NCBI GenBank assembly: GCA_023135165.1
Contig: JAGLTS010000003.1
Location: forward strand, 1-36,409
Source of the DNA: Phycisphaerales bacterium
GTDB lineage: Bacteria; Planctomycetota; Phycisphaerae; Phycisphaerales; JAGLTS01
Length of the DNA stretch: 36,409 nt
Direction of reading: 5' to 3'
The translations under genes were made by a program, and so were the position numbers. This document shows positions 23,693 through 32,572 of this stretch, one piece after another (positions within the stretch are counted from its first letter, which is position 1; each line of letters starts with the position of its first letter). Below the pieces are notes generated by a model. The model ran no database searches. It was not told where the DNA came from and saw nothing but the letters and a program-made list of their open reading frames with translations.

Positions 23693-25633
23693 TCAGAAGC
23701 CGAGCCGCTGACGCACGAGGTTCTCCGCGCCACCCGCCACGATGACCTCTTGCGGCACGACGCCGAGCGGCGGAAACGGGTACTCCTTGCCTTCGCAACG
23801 AATGACCGACGCACGGTAGTCGATTTCAAGCGTCGGGCCTGGGATCGTCGCTGCCTCTTCACCTGCGTATCGCTCGTGCAGATCATCGCTGAGCTGTGGG
23901 CACAGAAGCACGATGAACCCGTTGTTGAAGGCATTGCGCATGTACGTTTGACTGGCCGAAGCTGCGATGACGCACTGGATGCCGCTGAGCGCCAGGCAGG
24001 TCGCTGCCTGTTCGCGTGACGAACCGGTACCGAAGTTTCGGCCGGCAACGATCATGTCGCCTTCGCGGGCGATCTGTTGGAAGGCTGGGTCGTAGTTCTC
24101 CATCGCCGCAGCAGCCATCTGTTCGGGCGTGACGTCGTCGCGGTACGTCATCTTCCCCGAGTAGATGCCATCCGTGTTGAGGTTGTCGACGGGCAGGTAG
24201 AGCGCCCGACCTTTCATCAGTGCGGGGAAACCTTCGATGATCTCCGTCTTTCCCGCATCGCGCATTGCTTCGCCGTGCACGATCTTTGTCACGACAGGGG
24301 GTGTGTGCTCGAAGGGAGTCGGGGAGCAGATGTACCCTGCAGCGGCGGAGGCTGCCACGACCGCCGGGCTGGCGAGGTAAGCCTGTGCGTCCCGACTGCC
24401 CATGCGTCCCTTGAAGTTGCGATTCGTCGCGCTGATAGCCACCTCGCCGGAATTCAGCGTGCCCGCCCCGAGCCCGATGCACGTCCCACACCCGGACGGG
24501 AGCGGAATCGCCCCGGCATCGAGCAGCGTTCGCCAGTAACCCATCTCCTCAGCCTGTCTCTGGATGTTCGCCGACGCCGCAGCCACGTAGAACTCGACGT
24601 GATCCGCGATCTTCTTGCCGGCAAGAACATGCGCCGCCTCAGCAAGATCTTCCAATCGCCCGTTGACGCAACTGAGCAGATACGCCTTGTCCACACAGAC
24701 CTTCTTCTTATCGATCTGAGGCAGTGAGTGCATCACCTTCACATGATCCGGCCCGGACACGTGCGGGATGACGGTGGACAGATCAAGCGACAGCTCGACC
24801 GTGTAGTGCGCATCCGGGTCAGCCTCGGTGCGCTGCTCGAACCAACGGTCAACGTCCGCTCGTGTGTACTTCACGGAATCGCCGCCAAGCGTCGCCATGA
24901 AGTCCGCCCGTTCGTAGAGGAAGTCGCGCAGCCGATCGTCGAACGGGAACACGCCCGCAAGCGCGCCCCACTCGGTCGTCATGTTCGCAATGCTCATTCG
25001 TTGGTCGATCGACAGGCCCGCAACACCGTCGCCGACGAACTCGACCGCCATGTTGAGCACATCATCGTCGTTGAACGTGCCGCACAGTGCGATGATGACA
25101 TCCTTGCCGACGACGCCCGGCTGAAGCTCGCCGAAGAGCCGCACCTTGGCGATCTGCGGCACCTGCCACCACGTTTGCCCCGTCGCCCAGATGGATGCAG
25201 CGTCCGTGCGGACGACAGGCGTACCGAGCGCCGCAAGCGCGCCGTAGAGGTTCGAGTGTGAATCGCTGCCGACGACCATGCTGCCGGGCGTGACGTAGCC
25301 GTACTCGACCATGACTTGGTGGCTGATGCCCGTCCCCGCCGGGTGGAAGCAGATGTCGTGCTCACGGGCAAACTGCTCGATCTTCGTGTACTTGGCCAGA
25401 TTGTCCGGCGACGTGTTCTGGATGTCGTGGTCAATCGCGAAGACCGGCTGGGTCGGGTCGAAGACGTTGCAGGCGCCGATCGACTGGAACTTGTTGATGA
25501 CAGCCGACGTGTTGTCGTGCGTCATGATGTGTTTGGGGCAGATGGCGATGAAGTCGCCTGCGTGGACCAGTCGGCCTGACTCTAGGCCACCGGCATGGGC
25601 GGTGACGATCTTCTCGATGAGCGTTTGCGACAT
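23693..25633 (-). CDS. Aconitase-family hydratase: one-chain LeuC-LeuD-type (homoaconitase/IPM dehydratase-like)
   Basis: A 646-residue iron-sulfur dehydratase with the large (LeuC-like) and small swivelling (LeuD-like) domains in one chain. Early marks are DFIAICPKHIMTHDNTSAV and GSDSHSNLYGALAALG. Cluster ligands are expected at the cysteine in LLSCVNGR and the CxxC of GCGTCIGLG. The swivel domain holds GRNFGTGSSREQA, which binds the substrate carboxylate. The start at 25633 follows AGGAGA perfectly. Substrate could be isopropylmalate, homoaconitate, methylmalate or (iso)citrate. A dehydrogenase of the partner family lies at 20054-21169. A promoter with an overlapping palindrome lies upstream (25668-25694). 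Confidence 0.87.
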   Translation of the reverse strand: MSQTLIEKIVTAHAGGLESGRLVHAGDFIAICPKHIMTHDNTSAVINKFQSIGACNVFDPTQPVFAIDHDIQNTSPDNLAKYTKIEQFAREHDICFHPAGTGISHQVMVEYGYVTPGSMVVGSDSHSNLYGALAALGTPVVRTDAASIWATGQTWWQVPQIAKVRLFGELQPGVVGKDVIIALCGTFNDDDVLNMAVEFVGDGVAGLSIDQRMSIANMTTEWGALAGVFPFDDRLRDFLYERADFMATLGGDSVKYTRADVDRWFEQRTEADPDAHYTVELSLDLSTVIPHVSGPDHVKVMHSLPQIDKKKVCVDKAYLLSCVNGRLEDLAEAAHVLAGKKIADHVEFYVAAASANIQRQAEEMGYWRTLLDAGAIPLPSGCGTCIGLGAGTLNSGEVAISATNRNFKGRMGSRDAQAYLASPAVVAASAAAGYICSPTPFEHTPPVVTKIVHGEAMRDAGKTEIIEGFPALMKGRALYLPVDNLNTDGIYSGKMTYRDDVTPEQMAAAAMENYDPAFQQIAREGDMIVAGRNFGTGSSREQAATCLALSGIQCVIAASASQTYMRNAFNNGFIVLLCPQLSDDLHERYAGEEAATIPGPTLEIDYRASVIRCEGKEYPFPPLGVVPQEVIVAGGAENLVRQRLGF

Positions 25634-25667
25634 GGCGATCTCTCCTGACGGGACGTGTGAGGCGAGC

Positions 25668-25694
25668 ACGATATCAGTTTGGCTCGCGCGCCAA
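25668..25694 (-). promoter_or_regulatory. Candidate promoter with overlapping palindrome for the aconitase-like gene
   Basis: On the minus strand TTGGCG (25694-25689) and TATCGT (25673-25668, preceded by TGA as an extended -10) are 15 bp apart. An inverted repeat TTGGC-N6-GCCAA (25679-25694) covers the -35 and spacer, where a repressor would block RNA polymerase. The regulator is unknown. Confidence 0.4.
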
Positions 25695-25949
25695 CAGAGC
25701 AACCAACCCTAATATGTCCCAAATCGGCGGCTGGCGATCTCACATGCGCAGCACGCGAACCAACGCCCGAGAATCTTCGTCAACTCGACGAGTCGGCGCG
25801 ACCCTCTCGCAAGCAGGGGGAGTATCAATCCTCAGCGCGATCGCCCCGGACCGGCTCAACACGGCTCAGCGAACGCACGATGACAACGGGGTGGCTCCCG
25901 CCGCTGACGACCGATGATCCGGTCGCCCAGCGCCGTCACCCGATTCAGC

Positions 25950-25955
25950 TATACT
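25950..25955 (+). promoter_or_regulatory. Possible -10 element for the polymerase-like gene
   Basis: TATACT lies 79 bp before the ATG at 26034 and is identical to the ispA -10. No good -35 is seen 17 bp upstream, so the call is tentative. Confidence 0.35.
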
Positions 25956-26033
25956 CCCGGCGCACGGGCTGGGGGTACTGGTATCTCTCACCGCTCCCCG
26001 CGACTGCGCCGAGGAAGGTCCGCCTGTTTCGCC

Positions 26034-27518
26034 ATGACGATGCCACTCCCGGTCACTCTGATCTGCCTGCTCTGCACGATCTGGATCACGTGGCACGTCT
26101 TTCGGCAGTACGCACGCCGGGCTCACGACCTGCTGAGTTATCGCAACTTCTTTCTGCTCGGGTTCGTTCACTTCCAGTGCCTGAGCGGCTTCCTGAGCGG
26201 CCTGACGGGCCAGCCGTGGCGGGGTCAGCCCTTCGCCACGCGCAGCTACTACATCTATGCGATCGGCCTTGTGCTCTTCACCGTCACGTTTTTCTGGGCA
26301 TACGGACGGACCAAGATCCCACGCATCGTCGGCAAGATCTTCCCGACGCACAGCCCCGAGCCTGCCACGATTTGGGTCCTGGCGGGCATCGTGCTCGGCG
26401 TCGTCATGGGCATCATGAGCATTGTCGTCGTCAGGCTCGGCGTGCCGTTCATCTCACAGTTCGCCGCCCAGACGGTGTTCGGCGGATTGATCTTTGCCGT
26501 CGTCCTGGCGACATACTTGTGGGTGCGGTCGCCGGCGAATCCGTTTTTCGCGATTCTCTTCCTCGCGCTGCCCGCCTTCACACTTTTCCTGTCCACTGTA
26601 GGCACGCACGGGCGGCGCGAGCTGGTCAGCGTGCTGCTCGCCATCATCTGGGCGATGTACATCTTCAAGTGGCGGTACGACCCCGCCATCCGCACCCTCG
26701 CGCGATTCGCCGTCGTCAGCGCTCTGGCCCTTGTCCTGCTCGTCGGCTATACCGCCGTGCGAGGGTCCGCCAAGGACAGGTTCGGCCTGGACGAGAACGA
26801 TGTCATCGCCGTCACCAAGACCAGACTGAACCAGTTGAAGCAGGCGAGCCTGACCGAGAGCGGCCTGATGCCCATCATCTTCACGGACACAGCCCTGTGC
26901 TCGGTCCTCACCATTGATCGCTGGGGCACGGACAACAAACCGCACGAGCCGTTCTTCTCAATCAAGTACTTCCTGCTGAACCCCGTCCCTCGTCAATGGT
27001 GGCCCGACAAACCGATCGGGTTCGGCAAGACGCTGCCCGAGTCGCTGAACAAGATCGAGTTCAACATCGTGACGTTCGGTCCGGGGGTCATCGGACACGG
27101 CTGGCACGAAATGGGGATCTTCGGCATCCCCTTCTATGGCCTGGTCTTTGGTTTCCTCTGCAAAGCGATGGACCGGAAGCTTTTTCGGCAGGTGCTCAAC
27201 CCGTTCTTCGTCGCGGCGGCCGGGTCGCTGCTCGGCCACGCCGTCGGAATGCCTCGCGGCGACATCGGCGTCTTCATGGTCAACGCCATCGGTGCGCTCA
27301 TCGCGACGTTCGGCGTCATGGTCCTGCTCGGCTTCCTGTCGGGTGGGAGCGGTGCGTCGGCGGCGGAAGAGCGACTCCAGGAGATGGAGGCAGCACAGTA
27401 CGACGACCAGGATTGGTCACCGCTTTACGATGAAGATGAGTCGTACGCCGCGTTCGATGATGCGGAACCTGCCGAGTTGTACGACGAGTCCGCCGCGGCA
27501 ACGTCACATGACACGTGA
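26034..27518 (+). CDS. Multi-pass membrane protein, oligosaccharide/O-antigen polymerase-like
   Basis: A 494-residue inner-membrane protein with about ten to twelve hydrophobic helices and a large loop between residues ~235 and ~370. This is the usual shape of Wzy/EpsG-type polymerases that join repeat units at the periplasmic face. The loop contains TVGTHGRRE and GHGWHEMGIFGIP, the latter like the conserved HxxxLxxxG-type region of such enzymes. Assignment rests on topology and on neighbouring sugar-nucleotide and sulfotransferase genes. The C-terminal ~50 residues form an acidic, tyrosine-containing tail (DDQDWSPLYDEDESY), unusual for the family. Start 26034 or 26040; the GAGGAAGG upstream is rather far. 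It converges with the UXS-like gene 42 bp away. Confidence 0.7.
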   Translation: MTMPLPVTLICLLCTIWITWHVFRQYARRAHDLLSYRNFFLLGFVHFQCLSGFLSGLTGQPWRGQPFATRSYYIYAIGLVLFTVTFFWAYGRTKIPRIVGKIFPTHSPEPATIWVLAGIVLGVVMGIMSIVVVRLGVPFISQFAAQTVFGGLIFAVVLATYLWVRSPANPFFAILFLALPAFTLFLSTVGTHGRRELVSVLLAIIWAMYIFKWRYDPAIRTLARFAVVSALALVLLVGYTAVRGSAKDRFGLDENDVIAVTKTRLNQLKQASLTESGLMPIIFTDTALCSVLTIDRWGTDNKPHEPFFSIKYFLLNPVPRQWWPDKPIGFGKTLPESLNKIEFNIVTFGPGVIGHGWHEMGIFGIPFYGLVFGFLCKAMDRKLFRQVLNPFFVAAAGSLLGHAVGMPRGDIGVFMVNAIGALIATFGVMVLLGFLSGGSGASAAEERLQEMEAAQYDDQDWSPLYDEDESYAAFDDAEPAELYDESAAATSHDT

Positions 27519-27560
27519 AACACAGGCCCGGTAGTCGTTTTGCAGCGCTGTGTCCCGATG

Positions 27561-28541
27561 TCAATAGTTCGGTGTGGGTGCCCGGAAGTCCGCGAAATTG
27601 ATGCCCCGGAAGTACTCGATCGTCTGAACCAGCCCTTCGCGCAGAGGCACCTTCGGCTCCCAGCCAAGCTTCTCTCTGGCGAGATCAATGATCGGCTTGC
27701 GCTGCGTCGGGTCGTCGGCAGGTAATGAGCGGTAGATGAGCTTGGACCGCGCGCCAGTTAACTCGATCACCAGTTCAGCAAGCTCCTTGATTGTGAACTC
27801 GCCGGGATTCCCAAGATTCACTGGGCCGACGAAATCGTCCGGCCCGTTCATCATCCGAATGATCCCCTCGACAAGATCATCGACATAGCAGAACGCCCGC
27901 GTCTGCGATCCATCGCCGAAGATCGTCAGATCCTCGCCTTGAAGCGCCTGGCGGATGAAGTTGCTCACGACCCGGCCGTCGAACGGATGCATCCTCGGGC
28001 CGTAGGTGTTGAAGATGCGGACGACGCGGATGTTGACCTTGTTCTTGCGGTGGTAGTCGAAGAAGAGCGTCTCGGCCGCCCGCTTGCCCTCGTCGTAGCA
28101 GGCCCGCGTGCCGATCGGATTGACGTTGCCGCGGTAGGATTCCGGCTGCGGGTGGATCTCCGGATCGCCGTAGACTTCGCTGGTCGACGCCTGGAGCACC
28201 TTCGCGCCGGTTCGCTTGGCCATGCCGAGCATGTTGGTCGCCCCGAGGATCGAGGTTTTCATCGTCTTGATGGGGTTGTACTGGTAGTGTCCGGGCGCGG
28301 CGGGGCAGGCCATGTTGTAGATCTCGTCCACCTCAATCCAGAGCGAGTGCGTGATGTCGTGGCGGATCAACTCGAAGTTCGCTTTGTCCAGCAGGTGGGC
28401 GACATTGAACTTCTGGCTCGTGAAGAAGTTGTCGACGCAGATGACGTCGTGTCCCTGCTCGACGAGACGCTCACAGAGGAATGAGCCGAGGAACCCCGCG
28501 CCCCCGGTGACAAGAACCCGCTTCAGTGATGCATCGGCCAT
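27561..28541 (-). CDS. UDP-glucuronate decarboxylase-like SDR (UXS type)
   Basis: A 326-residue extended short-chain dehydrogenase. The NAD-binding GGAGFLGS is at 13-20, TSEVYGDP at 120-127 and the catalytic Y-x3-K is Tyr149/Lys153 (YDEGK). The sequence [34 protein letters not shown] and [21 protein letters not shown] is characteristic of UDP-xylose synthases. These oxidise UDP-glucuronate at C4 and decarboxylate it to UDP-xylose. There is no membrane anchor, as usual for bacterial forms. The start at 28541 follows GGAGCG. It lies 67 bp after Rex on the same strand. Confidence 0.88.
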   Translation of the reverse strand: MADASLKRVLVTGGAGFLGSFLCERLVEQGHDVICVDNFFTSQKFNVAHLLDKANFELIRHDITHSLWIEVDEIYNMACPAAPGHYQYNPIKTMKTSILGATNMLGMAKRTGAKVLQASTSEVYGDPEIHPQPESYRGNVNPIGTRACYDEGKRAAETLFFDYHRKNKVNIRVVRIFNTYGPRMHPFDGRVVSNFIRQALQGEDLTIFGDGSQTRAFCYVDDLVEGIIRMMNGPDDFVGPVNLGNPGEFTIKELAELVIELTGARSKLIYRSLPADDPTQRKPIIDLAREKLGWEPKVPLREGLVQTIEYFRGINFADFRAPTPNY

Positions 28542-28608
28542 GACGTAGCGCTCCGAACAAGGTGGTTCCCGACAGCATAGCGTCCGGCGGAGGATCGCGC
28601 TGCACAGG

Positions 28609-29268
28609 TCAGCCGCGCGGAGACGCCTGCTCCCAGTTGAGTTGATAGACGAGCTGCTCGAGCTGCACCGCGAGATCAACGCCCACGACCGCAACGGACG
28701 AATCCAACCGAAGCCGCTTCGGGGCGAAGTTCAGAATTCCCTCGATGCCCGCCGCGACGACGCGCTCCGCCAGCGGCTGCACCTCACCGGCGGGGACGGC
28801 CAGCAGCGCAAGCCGCACGCCCGTCTTGCTGACGAATTCCTCAATCTCCGTGGCCGGCCGAACCATGTGTTCACCCATCGTCAACCCGATGACCGCTACA
28901 TCCCGATCGAAGACAGCCGCGAGATCGAAACCCTTTCGCAGGAATCCACTGTAGGAAACGAGCGCCCTGCCGAGATTGCCCGCCCCGATGAGGATGATCC
29001 GCCTGCGTTTGTCCGTACCCAGTATCCGGCGAAGCTGCGAGACGAGGTCGGGCACCTGATACCCCACGCCCGGCTGCCCGAACTGGCCGAAGTGCGTCAG
29101 ATCCTTGCGCACCTGAGCTCCGGTGAATCCGAGCAACATCCCCAGCTCGCGCGACGAGATCGTCCGCCGGTCTTCTTCGATAAGCCCTTCCAGTTCGCGC
29201 AGGTACAGACTCAGCCGACGCACCGCCGGATCAGGAATCCCCGATCTGTCACGATCAGCACCGGCCAC
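28609..29268 (-). CDS. rex: Redox-sensing transcriptional repressor Rex
   Basis: A 219-residue repressor that senses the NADH/NAD+ ratio and controls respiration and fermentation genes in many bacteria. A winged helix (about 11-75) includes [25 protein letters not shown], and a Rossmann domain carries GAGNLG (95-100). A C-terminal helix ([17 protein letters not shown]) swaps between subunits. The GTG start at 29268 is supported by GGAGG seven bases upstream. It begins 13 bp after the epimerase stop, so it is cotranscribed with the sugar-nucleotide genes. I saw no obvious Rex palindrome (TTGTGAA-type) at promoters here. Confidence 0.92.
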   Translation of the reverse strand: MAGADRDRSGIPDPAVRRLSLYLRELEGLIEEDRRTISSRELGMLLGFTGAQVRKDLTHFGQFGQPGVGYQVPDLVSQLRRILGTDKRRRIILIGAGNLGRALVSYSGFLRKGFDLAAVFDRDVAVIGLTMGEHMVRPATEIEEFVSKTGVRLALLAVPAGEVQPLAERVVAAGIEGILNFAPKRLRLDSSVAVVGVDLAVQLEQLVYQLNWEQASPRG

Positions 29269-29281
29269 AATCCCGCCTCCG

Positions 29282-30250
29282 CTATGCAAGCACACCCGCC
29301 TGCTGCATCCACGTCCACTGCGCCGCCAGGCCGTCACGCAGGCACGTCCCCGGCTCAAACCCCAACTCGGCGCGCGAGCGCGTCAAATCCGCATACGTCC
29401 GATCAACATCACCGGCGCGCTGCGGCTCTCGCACGATCGCAGCTTCACGATCCAGCGTCGTCTCGATCGCTGCGATCAGATCGTCAAGACGGACCGGCTG
29501 ATTGCCGCCGAGGTTGTAAACGCGAAATGCCCCGTGCCGACCGCAGTCGTCGAGCGCAGCGAGCACGCCGCGAATGATGTCGTCGATGAACGTGTAGTCC
29601 CGGCTCGTCGAGCCGTCGCCGTACATCGTGATCGGCTCGCCTCGCGCGATCTTCCGCATGAACAGATGGATGGCCAGATCCGGGCGCTGGCGTGGGCCGA
29701 ACACCGTGAAGAAACGCAGCGCGGTGACGGGTAGATCGTGCAGGTGGCTGAACGCATGCGCGAGCAACTCGCAGGATCGCTTCGTCGCTGCATACGGGCT
29801 GATCGGTTCCTCGACGGGATCATCCTCAGCAAAGGGCACCTTCCGGTTGTTCCCGTAGACGGATGAACTCGATGCGAGGATGAAGCGCTTCACGCCCGCC
29901 CGCACCGCAGCGTCGAGCATGACGGTCGTACCGACCACGTTCGTCGTTGCGTACAGCACCGGATCACGGACGCTCGGGATGACGCCGGCACATGCGCCCA
30001 AGTGGATAATCACATCTGGATGGAATCGGTCGAGCACAGCCGCGACCGCAGCCTGATCGCAGAAGTCCGCCTCGAACAGCTCGCCGCCGGCTGTGCACAC
30101 ATCCGAAGCATTCCTGCGTTTGATGCGTGGATCGTAGAGGTCGCTGAAACTGTCAAGGATGGCGACGGCATCACCGCGACGAAGGAACGCCTCCGCAAGG
30201 TGTGATCCGATGAATCCCGCTCCACCCGTGATAAGGACACGTTGGCTCAT
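29282..30250 (-). CDS. NAD-dependent nucleotide-sugar epimerase/dehydratase (UDP-glucuronate 4-epimerase-like)
   Basis: A 322-residue extended SDR. It has GGAGFIGSH for NAD (9-17), the catalytic S-S-S-V-Y-G and Y-x3-K pair (YAATK), LRFFTVFGPRQRPDLAI in the substrate region and YGDGSTSRDYTFIDD. The RFFTVFGPRQRPDLA stretch is typical of UDP-glucuronate 4-epimerases, though UDP-glucose 4-epimerase is possible. The start at 30250 is chosen by the family N-terminus MSQRVLITGG; the ribosome binding site is weak. Rex follows 13 bp later. The gene is divergent from the TPR-sulfotransferase. Confidence 0.87.
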   Translation of the reverse strand: MSQRVLITGGAGFIGSHLAEAFLRRGDAVAILDSFSDLYDPRIKRRNASDVCTAGGELFEADFCDQAAVAAVLDRFHPDVIIHLGACAGVIPSVRDPVLYATTNVVGTTVMLDAAVRAGVKRFILASSSSVYGNNRKVPFAEDDPVEEPISPYAATKRSCELLAHAFSHLHDLPVTALRFFTVFGPRQRPDLAIHLFMRKIARGEPITMYGDGSTSRDYTFIDDIIRGVLAALDDCGRHGAFRVYNLGGNQPVRLDDLIAAIETTLDREAAIVREPQRAGDVDRTYADLTRSRAELGFEPGTCLRDGLAAQWTWMQQAGVLA

Positions 30251-30391
30251 GGAGGCATCCCAAGTGCGTGTGACGAAAGGCGACGCTTCAGTTGTTCGGT
30301 GCGGCGGCCGCGTGCTGCAGGATAGCTCCTTCACGATCCCGACGCACGGGCGCATCACCGTTCATGCGCAAGGCCGCGCGACCGATCCTGG

Positions 30392-30397
30392 TACACT
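30392..30397 (+). promoter_or_regulatory. Possible extended -10 for the TPR-sulfotransferase
   Basis: TGGTACACT ends with TACACT at 30392-30397, about 50 bp before the ATG at 30447. The TGn extension may compensate for a poor -35. Confidence 0.4.
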
Positions 30398-30446
30398 GGC
30401 TGCCCGGCTTCTTCTCGTGCGTCCGACTTAAGAAGGTAGCTCGCCG

Positions 30447-32531
30447 ATGCGTGATGTGGACAAGCAGTTGCAGAAGGTTGACGCCCTGATGCGCGACGGA
30501 CACACCAACGAAGCGCACGCGCTGTGTGAGCAGATCGTGGCGTCCGCACCCGATCATGCCGGGGCTCGCCATCGCCTTGGTGTGATCCTCGAACACCAAG
30601 GCCAGCTTTATGAGGCGATCACCGCCTTGAGGGAAGCTGTGGCGCTCGACGGCCGATCGGGCAAGATCCGTATCTCGCTTGGGAAAGCGCTCTTGGCAGC
30701 GCGCGAGCACGACGAGGCAATCGATCAGTTCAAGATCGGCTGTCGGCTTGACCCGCGAAAGCCCGAGCCGTTCTTCCAACTCGCTGTTGCATGCGAGGCG
30801 ATCGAGGATCTCCAGGGCGCGGTGGAGAACTACCAGGCAGCGATCAATCAAGGCAGGAACTGGCCGGCGCCTCGCCTGAACCTCGCTCGCACGCTCAGCA
30901 AACTGCGGAGGCCTGACGAGGCGATCCGGTCGCTGAAGCCCTTGCTGGACCGCGATCCGAACCAGCCTGACGCCTTGGCGGAACTTGCGAGGGCGCACCT
31001 GACCGCGGGTCGAACCGATGAGGCGATGTCGCTGGCGAAGAAGGCCGCCACGACCAACCCGCGGAATCCGCGCGCGCACCTGATTGTGGGCAATGCCCTG
31101 CTCGCTCGCGGCATGATCGGCGAAGCGATCGCTACGCTCCAGGCGGTCGCTGCGGCTGCACCGAACTGGCAGGAAGCCCAGACCGCCGTCGCGACCGCGC
31201 TCAAGTCCACAGGCCGCATGGACGAAGCGGAGCCGTACTACGAGAAAGCGGCACAGTTAAGCCCAATCGCCCCGAGCGTTCTGTGCGATCTGGGATTCAT
31301 GAAGCTCAACGTGCGCAAATTCGACGAATCACACGAAGCATTTGACCTCGCGCTGGTCCGACGCCCCGACGATGCAAACGCCATCGCGGGTAAGGCGGTG
31401 GTGCTTGACTTCCTCAGCGAACTGGATGAGGCGTACGACCTTCTTACGCCGGTGGTCGATGCGCATCCGTCCAACAGCAACGTACTCGTCGCGCTGGGTA
31501 CGGTTGGTCGCAAGCTCAAACGCTTCAGTGAAACAGCTCCGATACTGGAGCGCGCGATCGCATCAGGTTCACTGCCGCGATCCGCGGAGCGCCGCGTGTG
31601 CCTGACGCTCGCCAACTTATACGATGCGGCAGGCGAGTATGACAAAGCCTGGCACTCCGCCTCGCACGGCAACAAACGCCAACCATGTCCGCCCCGCGCC
31701 CGGCGAGCCTTCCGTGACCGGTTCCGGCAACTGATCGACCTCTTCACGAGCGACTTTCTCGATCAGGCGCCACGAGCAACCGAGACATCACAGACAACGA
31801 TCATCGTTTGCGGAATGCCGCGATCTGGGACGAGCCTCGTCGAACAGATCCTCGCCTCACATCCGCACGTACACGGCTGTGGTGAGCTGCCCGATCTGCC
31901 CCGGATCGCACAGAGATCGGCCCAAATGATCGGGAGCGGCACGCCCTATCCACTCTGCCTTGCGCAGGCGAGCGGCGAGCATCTCACACAGCTCGGGCGA
32001 ACCTATCTTGACGTGCTCGAAGGACACTCGGCAACGGCGGCGCGCATCACGGACAAGCTCCCCCACAACTTCCTGCACCTCGGTTTCCTCTCGCTGATCC
32101 AGCCGAATTGCAGAATCATTCACTGCACACGTCACCCGCTGGATACCTGCATTTCCTGCTTCTTCCACGACTTCCTCGGCACGCACGCATACACATCCGA
32201 TCTCAGCGCGCTCGGCGAGTACTACCGCCTGTATCGCGGTCTCATGCGTCACTGGCGCGATGTGCTTGATATCCGAATGCTCGATGTATCATATGAAACG
32301 CTCGTCGATGAGCAGGAGAAGACGAGCCGGGAGATGATCGCCTTCTGCGGCTTGGAATGGGATGATGCCTGCCTGCGGTTTCACAAGTCAAAGCGCATCG
32401 TCAACAGCCTGAGCTACGATCAGGTGCGCCAACCGATATATCGCAAGTCCATTCGGAGGTTCGACAACTATCAGCCGCACCTGGGCCCGCTTGTGAGCGC
32501 ACTCGGCGATGAGCTTGGCGCTCAGCCGTAG
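30447..32531 (+). CDS. TPR-repeat protein with C-terminal sulfotransferase domain
   Basis: A 694-residue cytoplasmic fusion. Residues ~1-400 are about ten TPR units (for example HRLGVILEHQGQLYEAITAL, GMIGEAIATLQAVAAAAPNW). A sulfotransferase domain follows. The PAPS 5'-phosphosulfate loop is GMPRSGTSLVEQIL at about residue 456, and the 3'-phosphate motif is CTRHPLDTCIS at about residue 558. Such fusions are common in planctomycetes and transfer sulfate from PAPS to sugars, tyrosines or other acceptors. The acceptor is unknown; adjacent glycan genes suggest polysaccharide. AAGGTAG precedes the start at good distance. It converges with the DAHP synthase gene. Confidence 0.88.
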   Translation: MRDVDKQLQKVDALMRDGHTNEAHALCEQIVASAPDHAGARHRLGVILEHQGQLYEAITALREAVALDGRSGKIRISLGKALLAAREHDEAIDQFKIGCRLDPRKPEPFFQLAVACEAIEDLQGAVENYQAAINQGRNWPAPRLNLARTLSKLRRPDEAIRSLKPLLDRDPNQPDALAELARAHLTAGRTDEAMSLAKKAATTNPRNPRAHLIVGNALLARGMIGEAIATLQAVAAAAPNWQEAQTAVATALKSTGRMDEAEPYYEKAAQLSPIAPSVLCDLGFMKLNVRKFDESHEAFDLALVRRPDDANAIAGKAVVLDFLSELDEAYDLLTPVVDAHPSNSNVLVALGTVGRKLKRFSETAPILERAIASGSLPRSAERRVCLTLANLYDAAGEYDKAWHSASHGNKRQPCPPRARRAFRDRFRQLIDLFTSDFLDQAPRATETSQTTIIVCGMPRSGTSLVEQILASHPHVHGCGELPDLPRIAQRSAQMIGSGTPYPLCLAQASGEHLTQLGRTYLDVLEGHSATAARITDKLPHNFLHLGFLSLIQPNCRIIHCTRHPLDTCISCFFHDFLGTHAYTSDLSALGEYYRLYRGLMRHWRDVLDIRMLDVSYETLVDEQEKTSREMIAFCGLEWDDACLRFHKSKRIVNSLSYDQVRQPIYRKSIRRFDNYQPHLGPLVSALGDELGAQP

Positions 32532-32572
32532 TCGAACGCATCGCGCTATCGTAGCGAATCGCCGCTGACCGA

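Larger units (their letters stand above)
25634..26033. other. 400-bp divergent intergenic region
   Basis: The region separates the leftward aconitase-like gene from the rightward polymerase-like gene. It holds a leftward promoter with an overlapping palindrome (25668-25694) and a TATACT hexamer for the rightward gene (25950-25955). Between about 25700 and 25940 I see no supported gene; frames there lack ribosome binding sites. Confidence 0.5.

Noticed and set aside
32544..32556. Hairpin CGCTA-TCG-TAGCG between convergent genes
   Set aside because: Five-bp stem without a T-tract; too weak to call a terminator.
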